A stretch of DNA of 64,000 nucleotides, taken from Chloranthus sessilifolius (taxonomy: Eukaryota; Streptophyta; Magnoliopsida; Chloranthales; Chloranthaceae). Shown here piece after piece: positions 22,507 through 30,666 of this stretch. The translations under genes and the position numbers were made by a program. The DNA is taken from NCBI GenBank assembly GCA_021018995.1, contig CM037590.1, positions 79,144,097 through 79,208,096 of the forward strand, written 5' to 3'. Position 1 is the first letter of the stretch. Each line of letters opens with the position of its first letter. The notes beneath the pieces were generated by a model that had not been told where the DNA came from, searched no databases, and saw only the letters and a program-made list of their open reading frames with translations.

Positions 22507-23754
22507 AGTATGAAATCCCGGCTTCCTTTGTCCTTTTTATTCCTTTCAAATCTTTCAGGAAAGCTAAGATCAGCACAGTGGAAATATTAGGTCCTCATAA
22601 CTCTGTGCCTGCTGACATTTACATATTTAAGTAAATAGGTGCCAAGAGGTTGTATGGTTACCATGTGAATTATTTTAGTTTTGTTCATGTAATGGTCTCT
22701 TCTATCCTGAAGGATATAATTTGACAATTGGGAGTTTTAACTCAATTAGAATCTTACTCAAGATGTTCCTACTACTCTATTTTTATTCCCTTTTAAATGT
22801 TGGGAGCTTTCTTTGTAGTTATTAAGACATTTAATGTTTTTCATAAATTTTGCAAAAGAGCTGTGTTTGCTTTATGAACAACCTCCATCTCAGTTGTTAT
22901 ACTAGTGTATTCTATGCAAGTCCTTGACTAATATTGATGCCTTTAGGGAAATAAAGAAATTTAGTAGATGCAGCTTTGGACATCTGTAGATGGCAGTCCA
23001 GCAGGCTTGTGTTAACAACATTAGTCTATTTAAAAGCTTGATTTCTGTAATGAAGTCAATCATTTTTCCAATCCATTTTTCTGATCTTCAAAGTTTCTCA
23101 TTGGATTGTTACCGATTCTTTATTTCTCTTTTCTATTTTCTTTCTTTTGTCATTATTTTTTTCATATATACATTTTTTTGATTCCTCGATGTAATTTTAC
23201 TACTTGACAAAGATTTAGTTTCTGATCTAAGAGTTAAACTTCATTTTCCCAATTGTTGATGTGCATGGTTAAAATTTGGCTCGAAATGATGACTCTGATG
23301 AATATACTGTTTCTCAGTCATGGTTTTACGTTTTACCTGTAGTATTGTGCTGGGGATAGTAGCCTATATAGGCTTATTATAAACTTACTACTGTCTTCCT
23401 GAGATTTAAGAGCATGCTTGATTTAGTAAATAAAGTTAATGTTGTAACAGCTTGCAAGAGCAGAAACACAAAAGAGTGTGTAGTGGTTAGGTTACTAAAT
23501 ACTAATAGGGAAAATTGATGTTGCCCTGAATTACTTCCTAGGGGGCGCAGGCTCTATGCCGCAGAGTAATGGTGTCAATGTGTTGGGTTGGGCTGGGCTT
23601 TGATATACTTGGTTCCTAACCGGGCTTAAAAATTGGACTTGACCTAGCTCATTTACTAATTGGGCTTGATTATTAATTGGGTTTTGGTGATTTTCTCCTT
23701 TATAATGATAACATTTTTTCTTTGCATTCAATATTTAAGCTGTATCTTCTTTAG
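22507..23754 (+). other. Intron-like DNA between captured exons
   Basis: No exon is recognised in this 1.25 kb. A hAT-MITE-like relic may lie at about 23566-23695 (taatggtgtcaatgtg, then GGGCTxGGC-type blocks), without clear duplications. Confidence 0.4.
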
Positions 23755-23888
23755 GGTTTTGGTGATTTTCCACCGCACTCAAGTAATTCGCAGAGAACTG
23801 CTTCTCTGATTAGATTCTGTGAAAAGCGAAAAGAGCAATGTTTTGATAAGAAAGTTCGATATTCTGTCCACAAAGAGGTCGCTCAAAG
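23755..23888 (+). pseudogene. Captured CCT-domain exon of a ZML/GATA-TIFY transcription factor
   Basis: The exon (acceptor ctttag, donor GTAAAT, ends in phase 2) reads DFPPHSSN, then [20 protein letters not shown] and [12 protein letters not shown]. This is the CCT motif of ZIM/ZML (GATA24/25/28-like) factors, where RFxxKRKERCFDKKIRYxVRxEVAxR is the signature. One Arg is Cys and another is His, which suggests decay. The TIFY domain upstream and the GATA zinc finger downstream are absent: the next exon does not continue the family sequence. CCT motifs act in nuclear localisation and protein binding. Confidence 0.83.
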
Positions 23889-24310
23889 GTAAATTGATGG
23901 ATAATGTTATTCATGGTATAATTTTGTGAAGGATGGCTCTGTTTTCATGAATGTTGTGTGGATGTAATTTTATTTGAAATGCTTTGGATATGGCTTTTGA
24001 TGTTTCATATACAAAAATCTTCCTAAATAATGATGTGTTTACAAGGAAATAAAGTTTCGATATCTTCCTTCTGTTGACTAGATGACATTCTCATGTAAAC
24101 TCATTTGCAATGGTTCTTTGTGATCTCAAGTAAAATAATCAAATTAGGGGTGAATTACTAAAATATTGAATTTATAAAGCAATCACTTTTTTTATTGTAA
24201 GTAGGCTAGTTAGAAAAGCAATCACTTTTTTTATGTTAAAATTTGTTCTTATGCTGTTCCTTTTTCATGGGTTGCAAATAAATCAGTCACTGTTGCTGTT
24301 TCTTTGTCAG

Positions 24311-24476
24311 GGAACAACATAGCTGCTATAAAATCAAAGCTGTTATAAAATCATTTGAGGCAAATGTGACCAACACAATTATGGAGATCCATTTACTATG
24401 GTTGGAAGAGGGACTTGCTGCATTCCACATCAGGGAACTTATGGACCATTAGTTTCAGCAATATATGTTTCTCAAG
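24311..24476 (+). pseudogene. Captured exon of an unidentified gene (part 1)
   Basis: In one frame the 3' half reads CDQHNYGDPFTMVGRGTCC, then IPHQGTYGPLVSAIYVSQ, ending with a single base before a GTTCGG donor. The next exon (24572-24645) continues in the same phase (G|AC = Asp), which strongly suggests two consecutive exons of one gene. A different frame, continuing from the CCT exon, is open for 46 codons but resembles nothing. I do not recognise the family. Confidence 0.5.
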
Positions 24477-24571
24477 GTTCGGAAATGGTTCCTCAAATCA
24501 TAGTTCACAATTTCTGTTTTTAAATTCATTACATGCTTCAATTGACTAGTTCTGTGTTTCAATTATGGCAG

Positions 24572-24645
24572 ACTCCACAGCCATTAATTCTCCATCTGAC
24601 CATGACAAAAGGCGTGTAGGAGTTGCTGTTGGCTGTGCCATCGAG
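24572..24645 (+). pseudogene. Captured exon of an unidentified gene (part 2)
   Basis: Acceptor ggcag. It reads (D)STAINSPSDHDKRRVGVA then VGCAIE before a GTTCTG sequence. Phase and sense fit the preceding exon. The SDHDKRRVGVAVG segment looks like real protein sequence, but I cannot name it. Confidence 0.5.
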
Positions 24646-24714
24646 GTTCTGATCATTTCATTTCATTTCATTTACATTCTACTTGTATATATTCTTCCGA
24701 GGAGCTCCCACCTT

Positions 24715-25135
24715 CTGAATTCTCATCATTTTGAGAATTTCCTTTTCCACGTTCTCATTTTAAAATTTGTTGTGCATAAATGGACATAGTTTTGGCTTTT
24801 TAGGCTACCTTATGAGTCCTCATCATTTTGAGAATTTCCATTTCCACGTTCTCATTCTCAAATTTGCTTGAGATCTTTTATGCATAAATGGACATCTTTT
24901 TGAATTTTAGGCCACTGAAATTCTTTTAAAACTGGCACCCAGCATTTTTTTCTAGGAGTCAAATGGTTACTTATCAAATTTATAGAAATTATTTGAAGCA
25001 TATTTTGTTTAGGTAAAATTCTTTTAATACTGGTACCAAACATTGTCTTCTAGGAAATTAGAGGAGCATATTTTGTTTAGGTGCAATTCTTTCAACACTG
25101 GTACCAAACATCGTCTTCTAGGAAATTAGAGAAGA
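24715..25135 (+). repeat. Local tandem duplications inside the CACTA element
   Basis: A block around catcattttgagaatttcc ... gcataaatggacat occurs at about 24725-24788 and again at about 24825-24895. A second unit (aattctttYaAxactggYacc ... tcttctaggaaattag) occurs about three times between 24915 and 25130. They are non-coding. Confidence 0.65.
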
Positions 25136-25516
25136 CACACTAGGTAAGAGAGATTACTTACATTACATAATTTATAGAAATTAAGCAAAGAAAATTCTGT
25201 TTAGGTACGCATAATAGAAGTGCTGTTTCTGTCATTAAGGAAAGTAGAAGTGCTATATTTAAGTGCATTGCTGCTGCGGTACACGTTAATCTATCACCAC
25301 CAGTAACCATGTAAAGTGTTTGACCAATGGAGCACCGCCGTACTCAACTATTTAAATCAAACTTAAATACACTGTATGTCATTGGTCAACCATTTCAACG
25401 GTTGCCAAGGGTTATAGGGATATGGCCTCCAAAACAGATTTTTTTCCTATGTGTAGGTTCAATTTATTTCAGATTGATCCCACAGAAGTCTGATACAATC
25501 AAATAACTTTTGACAG

Positions 25517-25621
25517 ATCTTAGATGAATATCAGTAGAACATTGGAGATTCTTGGAGAAATGTACAAACTGATGCGAGTGAACCATGGCCTTATTTGAAT
25601 GAACTTCTAACTAAATTTCAG
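25517..25621 (+). pseudogene. Captured YKT6 exon
   Basis: A 35-codon exon (acceptor gacag, phase 0) reads ILDEYQ, a TAG stop, then IGDSWRNVQTDASEPWPYLN and ELLTKFQ. This matches the plant R-SNARE YKT6 just before the SNARE coil (VLDEYQK-FGESWR, then PWPYL). A Lys codon became TAG. YKT6 is a prenylated SNARE in ER-Golgi and vacuolar fusion. The fragment lacks the N-terminal longin domain exons. Confidence 0.85.
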
Positions 25622-25781
25622 GTTCTTGTTATGCTTATTTTTTTTCATTGAACTTACTACCATTATCAGTTCCAGCATCCAGCATAACTTCACACTATGT
25701 AGAGTTTTATTTAATGTATCAGGCTGCCTTGTCTATGGACACATTTTTCTAGGGAAAGTAATACGAGCTTTTCATTTTCAG

Positions 25782-25847
25782 GATTCTGCAGAAGCAGATA
25801 AGTTGTTGAAAATTCAAAGGGATTTGGATGAATAAAAAATTATCCTT
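25782..25847 (+). pseudogene. Captured YKT6 exon, start of SNARE motif
   Basis: Acceptor tttcag, donor GTGAGT. It reads DSAEADKLLKIQRDLDE, a TAA stop, then KIIL, matching the next YKT6 exon (DPAEADKLLKIQRELDETKIIL). Its order and phase relative to 25517-25621 are those of the parent gene, so a genomic segment including the intron was captured. It carries one nonsense change where the parent has Thr. Confidence 0.86.
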
Positions 25848-25904
25848 GTGAGTAGTAATTTGAAAACTGCATAGGATTTACATCACTTTTTCTCGTATCC
25901 CTGT

Positions 25905-25906
25905 AG

Positions 25907-25962
<56 letters not shown>
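25905..25962. repeat. (CT)n(AT)n microsatellite
   Basis: About 11 CT units directly followed by about 17 AT units. Confidence 0.9.
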
Positions 25963-25967
<5 letters not shown>

Positions 25968-26631
25968 GATCTTATGACTCAAGTCATACTGTTTTCTCAA
26001 GCATCAAACGGGTGCAATCTAGAAATGCAGCCGTTAGATGCTTCAAAACGGGTGCAATCTATAAATTTTTTTGTTCTTCTCTTAAGTTGATTTGTAAGAA
26101 AGGATGCTTGAAAAGTTCATCAAATTTTATAACTGAAATTTCTACATCGAGATTTGATAACTACGATCTATGTTTTCAGTGATAATGGGTCCTATTAGGT
26201 ACTTGATAATTTCTACAACTCATATCTTAACTCTTTTTTTTTTGGTATTCTTTGGGTATTGGTTTCATATTTTTTAGCCTATGTCTGTTGCTGCTATTAT
26301 TTTGAGCTTATAAAGGAGTTTGTGTGGCTGTTTTCCGAAGAGTTTTGAGTATCTGTTGTACTTTTAGCTACTGTCTTTTCAGAGTTGATGATTGCTCTGA
26401 GTACTACTTCTATACATTTTCTTTAATCTACAATATATCAGTTTAAGTTTTGCATAGGTTACGGCTGCTGTTTGAAGATACGGTTGGTTCTAATCTATGG
26501 CTAATACTGCAGCAGTGGTTGTGTTTTGTACAGAGAAAATAAAGATTGAATAGCTGGTTTCCACTGGTCTTTCAAACCTTATAATATAATATTTTTAATA
26601 TGATAATCAAGTATGTTTGCCTTTTTTTTTT

Positions 26632-26659
26632 GTGATAATCTGATAATCTGATAATCTGA
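26632..26659. repeat. Short tandem repeat TGATAATC
   Basis: Three to four consecutive copies of an 8-9-base unit. Confidence 0.7.
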
Positions 26660-26907
26660 CCAAAGAATTTCCAAGACGATGTGTTGTACTCTGTCTTCTA
26701 GGTGGGTTTAAGAGCTGCAAAATGAAACTTGATTGTCTAATTTCTTCAAAATTTATGAAATTTAACTTCCCCTGGTTTGACAATTGAGCTGTGTTAGCTT
26801 TGTGCCTACTCATGTACTTGTTGGTCCAGGTGATTTTTCTATTTCTTGTTCAAATTGTTGAATGGTTTAGTTTTAGACTGGGGCTTTAAAATTTTGCTTT
26901 GTTGCAG

Positions 26908-26987
26908 ATATTAAAGGCTTCCTTGTAGATGTGAAACCTGCACTGCTTAGTACACTTGATGCTGAATATGAAAAAAATCCATTCGAG
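26908..26987 (+). pseudogene. Captured exon of an unidentified gene
   Basis: Acceptor gttgcag, donor GTATAA, 80 bp. One frame is open throughout: IKGFLVDVKPALLSTL then DAEYEKNPFE. I do not recognise it. It lies 45 bases upstream of an internal CACTA-type end at 27033-27049. Confidence 0.45.
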
Positions 26988-27032
26988 GTATAACCCTCTT
27001 GTGCAAAATTGTGTGTTTTAGACAGGTTTTTT

Positions 27033-27049
27033 GGCTTTTTCACGTAGTG
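27033..27049. repeat. Internal second copy of the CACTA right terminus
   Basis: GGCTTTTTCACGTAGTG, preceded by acaggttttttgg, repeats the last 17-18 bases of the element. The following bases ctt do not match the TTC at the left end, so 28380 is the better outer border. Confidence 0.75.
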
Positions 27050-27240
27050 CTTGAAAAATTAATAGAATTTTAGTGGGTTTTGGCTGATTTTTTTTGTTGG
27101 GGTTTCATTGGGTTATTTTTTAATGAACACTCTATAGGCAGCAGAGCTACCGGGTCTTTCAATAACATTGTTATGGTGCATAATTCCTAGATTATGGGGT
27201 TTTAGGATTTTAGGATTTTTAGAAAGGATTGGTCCATTTC

Positions 27241-27277
27241 CTAGATTCCGTCAGATTTATCGAGTCATGCACCGAAG
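27241..27277 (+). pseudogene. Captured dihydroorotase exon (3' part)
   Basis: Before a GTATTT donor the sequence reads LDSVRFIESCTE plus a split Gly codon. This matches the (TT)MDAVxFVESC segment of plant mitochondrial dihydroorotase. It joins in phase (G|GA) to the next exon. Confidence 0.75.
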
Positions 27278-27360
27278 GTATTTTAGTCATTTGAATTTGA
27301 ATTTCTTGTACTAATTACTAAGTTTCTTTTCATTAATGTACTGATCTTTACATATGTTAG

Positions 27361-27510
27361 GATCTGTTGCTGCAACTGTGACACCACAACATCTTCTCCT
27401 CAACAGAAATTCTATATTTCAAGGTGGATTACTGACCACACAATTCGCCTTCGTCTTGAAAAGAGATTCATCGTTCCAATGATCCTTTTGCACAATAGTA
27501 AGCGGATTGG
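27361..27510 (+). pseudogene. Captured dihydroorotase exon
   Basis: Acceptor gttag. It reads SVAATVTPQHLLLNRNSIFQ and GG before small indels scramble the following HNYCLPVLKRE-like part, with a stop at about 27480. This is the AATVTPQHL-LNRN-LFxGG block of plant dihydroorotase, the third enzyme of pyrimidine synthesis, and it includes a metal-binding His of the family. All upstream catalytic exons are missing. Confidence 0.85.
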
Positions 27511-27929
27511 AGAGGTCTATTTACATGCTTTTGTTGTAACATAATCGCGTCCTCCATTGATTTAGGACTCGTGAAATTTCTCGTGTTTCAAATGATTGTT
27601 TTCTTAGTAAGAAACCTGATTTTTGCTTGGCATCTTGTAGTTGCTGTTGTTCCTTATTATTGAAGCATAAATGGCCATAAAAGAAGGAATAATAATTTTT
27701 GGAAGGACTAGGATGTATCTTTTGGAAATTGAGAACTCGACTAGGGTTCTGTGTTCCTAATAGAGATTATGGGATGGGACTTAAGTGACCATAAGTGATC
27801 ACGTGATATCACCTATGGGAGGGGGATCCTTTGTTCTATTCTACATAATGTATTTTACATTTTTTTTATCGGCATATATATTTTACATATTCAAGCAATA
27901 TATAAATCTAGGACCTAAAACAGGCTCTT

Positions 27930-28135
27930 TTCATGCTAAGAGATTATAAATTACATTTAAAAATTAAATTTTTTTTTCTTTATATAATTTTTTTTAAAGC
28001 ATTAAAAATTACATTTAAAAAAAGTATTACAAAAAGTATAAAAAATATTGCATTAAAAAAAAGCATAAAAAAAATATTATTTAAAAAAAATTTGCATAAA
28101 AAATTGTCGACGTAATTTTTTTAAAAAAAAATTTT
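27930..28135. other. A/T-homopolymer-rich block near the CACTA right end
   Basis: Repeated attacatttaaaaa / gcattaaaaa phrases with long A-runs. It is non-coding; ORFs through it are low-complexity Lys/Phe. Confidence 0.6.
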
Positions 28136-28140
28136 TGTAT

Positions 28141-28296
28141 AAAAAAGCCACTGCCCTAAACAGTTGTAAAAAAAGGAGTGGTTTTATTTTACCACTATAC
28201 AAGACAGTGGTTTATGAACTTCATAAACCACTGTCTTGTATAGTGGTAAAAAAAAACCACTCCTTTTTTTACAATTGTTTAGGGCAGTGGTTTTTT
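28141..28296. repeat. Near-perfect ~77-bp palindrome of CACTA subterminal repeats
   Basis: Left arm 28141-28218 and right arm 28220-28296 are reverse complements around a single C at 28219, with only three or four mismatches or gaps. Each arm contains CCACTGCCCTAAACA, GGAGTGGTTTT, TACCACTATAC and AAGACAGTGGTTTATGAA. A single strand would fold into a long hairpin. Further copies of the CAGTGGTTTTTT motif lead up to the terminus at 28380. Confidence 0.9.
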
Positions 28297-28383
28297 GAAA
28301 AAAACCCACTGTCAAAGACAGTAGTTTTTTGAAAAAATCACTGTTTAAGGCAGTGGTTTTTTGGGCTTTTTCACGTAGTGTTC

Positions 28384-29048
28384 GCGTGTCACAAATTCTA
28401 AAATAATGGTCTTTCTTTTTAAGCACGTGACAATGTACAAATCTCATGTGTAAGTTTTAGCTCCCTTTAAATTATTGGTTATGTATCAGGTTAGGCCTGG
28501 TCCTTTGATATTACTTCAATTTGATTCGGGTATAAATATCAACATATATTGGCTGATATTTATATCATATCAGTTCATATTAGCAAATATGGTCAATATG
28601 ATCTGAAATGATCTGAAGTGATCACTTGGAATCAAGAGCAACTGCTGTTCAGGCCATTTACCTAATACTAACACTTTCTTATAAATCTAATGCATCGGAG
28701 GAAAAGTTAGATGCAGATATAGTGTCATGTGAAGTAGGCTGGTAGCCACCAGATCCATCAAGGGCTTAATAAAACGGCCTTCACGGGCTTTGAAAACCAT
28801 GGAAGTCTGATTTTGACTATAGTCAAATGGCTAAAAGATGCATCTGAAAATTTTTAACCAAAAGAAATAGTTAAGTGGTGGAAACTTAAAAAGGAAAAGG
28901 AGACTTTGCCGATAATTAAGTAAAATAGAAAGAGAGTTGATGGAGCCATGCAAATAGAAAAGAAAAGAGTGGTTAAACGGGCTTTATCGACACAACTCTC
29001 TTTGCTTGTCCTTCTCCAAGACACGGATTTCAAATTTGGACTAATTGA
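28384..29048. other. Intergenic DNA without recognisable features
   Basis: AT-rich. It has some gatatttatatcatat-type repetition at 28540-28600. No gene or transposon ends identified. Confidence 0.5.
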
Positions 29049-29056
29049 CTCTTAGT

Positions 29057-29351
29057 TAGGGCTGTCAAAGGGGCCGGTCAACCCGACACCCGACCATCAT
29101 GATCCAAATTTTTTATAGGGTCAGGCACATAAACTTGAGCCATTAGGTCAGGTCAGGCAAAAGCTGGATCTCGACCTGGCCTGATATTTTATATATTAAA
29201 AATTATGAAAATAGAGATTTTCTATTGAGTCGGGTAGGGTGCACCATCAGATCGGGTCGAGTTGAGTGCACTATCAGGTCGGGTTGGGGATGCCATTTAT
29301 CCGTTGGGCCAGAATTTTTGCCCGATCAGACTTGACCTATTGATAACCCTA
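29057..29351. mobile_element. hAT-type MITE
   Basis: Starts TAGGGCTGTCAAAGGGGCC and ends ATTGATAACCCTA (complement TAGGGTTATCAAT). Flanks CTCTTAGT (29049-29056) and GTCCTAGT (29352-29359) agree at 6 of 8 positions, a decayed target duplication. The interior is GGTCAGG/CGGGTCGGG-rich and non-coding. It is similar in design to 15970-16503. Confidence 0.6.
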
Positions 29352-29552
29352 GTCCTAGTTCTTGATATGTGTAAGAAATACCCTAGTCCGATAGACAATG
29401 CGATCCAGACTATCGATGTGGCAAAAGATGATGTACATGATCCGCTATCGTCGAATCACACAACAATGGTGGCTTTTGAATTGTGAGCCATATGAATGTG
29501 GTGTCATGTCATGTCTAGAGTATAGGTGCAAATTATGATTTTGAATACTAGT

Positions 29553-30666
29553 CTTTTTTATTATTTTTTATAATAAGAAGATTTCATTGATTAAAACTTA
29601 GCAATTACAACATCAACAATTGGTGGTGGAATATCTTCCACGCAAACATGATCAATCTCAGAGTTCAAACTGAACTTTGACAAAATATCAGCAACATAAT
29701 TGACTGATCTACGAACGGATATACATTGGAACTAAGTAAAAGAAGATAACAATTGCTTGATATTTCTGTTGTTTGAGAATGCCCATGCTTTTTGGTCACA
29801 AGTAGGAGTTGCCGGTAATGGGATTTGGAGAATAGAATCTGCATCTTTCTTGAAAAATAGAGTTCGGATGAGGTCTTCATTCCACACAAAATTATGTCAG
29901 TTGATTAATTCAGATACCTATGTAGGAGCATGGCTAGTTTTAGAATGAAAACCTTGAAAGTGGAGGGTCTTGGGACCCATCTATCCTCCCAAATGTCTAT
30001 ACTAGTACCTGATCCAACACGCCAAATAAGACCACCTTCCATCACACTTCGACCCCAGAGAAGGCTTTGCCATGCATAAGAAGAATTGACACCTTTTTGG
30101 CCCCTCGGAATTTTTAATGAGGATAATATTTTACTTTTAGCATTTTTGCCCCAAGGGAATGAGGATAGTTTTCTAGTCGCCAACACTGTTTTGCAAGCAT
30201 AGCCTTATTAAAACATTCCAATTCACGGAAGTCCAATCCTTCACTGGCCTTAGACTCGCATAGCTTACTCCAAGCAATCCAGTTAATCCCGCTTTCTTTT
30301 TATATTGCCCCCACTAGAATTTTGCCACTATACTATTCAATTATTGACAAAAGAAATTCGGGAGTTTGAAACAGTTCATTGTGCCACCGATTGGATTAGA
30401 ATTTCTTTTCCGGCTTTTGACAATAGTTTCTCCTTCCACCCTTGCGTCTTCTTTTGTACCCTGTCTTTAATACTCTCAAAAGTTCTCGATTTTGCCCTAC
30501 CAAACACACAAGGGAGGCTGAGGTATTTCTCATCGTTTGATACCTCTCTAATGTTGAGAAGTTGCTTGATATTATCTCGGGTGTGGTTGGTTACATTCCT
30601 ATTGAAAGCTATGACAAATTTTTTAAAGTTGATTTTTTTCCCTAATGCATGTTCATAGTGTCATGA
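29553..30666 (-). mobile_element. LINE (L1-type) 3' portion with decayed RT-end, zf-RVT and RNase H
   Basis: Read on the minus strand from 30660 leftwards: INFKKFVIAF, then YLSLPCVFGRAKS, then GWKEKLLSKAGKEILIQSVA (about 30370-30440) from the RT connection. WIAWSKLCESKASEGLDFR and SYAWQSLLWGR ... GTSIDIWEDRW (zf-RVT region, about 29990-30100) follow. Near 29600-29720 is the end of an RNase H domain. These are standard L1-type plant LINE segments. Frameshifts and stops are frequent. The 3' end is an A-rich tail (T-rich on + at 29553-29570). The 5' part is cut by insertion of G2 at 30667. Confidence 0.83.

Larger units (their letters stand above)
18325..28380 (+). mobile_element. Pack-CACTA transposon carrying fragments of several host genes
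   Basis: The left end reads CACTACGTCAAAATGAAAAG (18325-18344). The right end reads GGGCTTTTTCACGTAGTG (28363-28380), whose complement begins CACTACGTGAAAAA. The flanks are TTC at 18322-18324 and TTC at 28381-28383, the 3-bp duplication expected of En/Spm-CACTA elements. Both subterminal regions repeat a CAGTGGTTT-type motif. No transposase was found, so it is non-autonomous. It carries exons with intact splice borders from F-actin capping protein beta, a TRM2A/C3H24-like protein, an FKBP15-type isomerase, a ZML/GATA-type CCT exon, YKT6 and dihydroorotase. Two or three unidentified exons are also present. All lie on the + strand. A known parallel is Tgm-Express1 of soybean, a CACTA element with several captured gene fragments. 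Confidence 0.85.

Noticed and set aside
24311-24446. GATA zinc-finger continuation of the CCT exon
   Set aside because: The frame continuing from the CCT exon lacks the Cys pattern of a GATA finger, and another frame matches the phase of the following exon better.
18325-28380. Helitron as the carrier of the gene fragments
   Set aside because: Same-strand multi-gene capture first suggested a Helitron. The CACTAC ends, TTC duplication and subterminal motif array explain the borders better, and I saw no CTRR end with a hairpin at either border.
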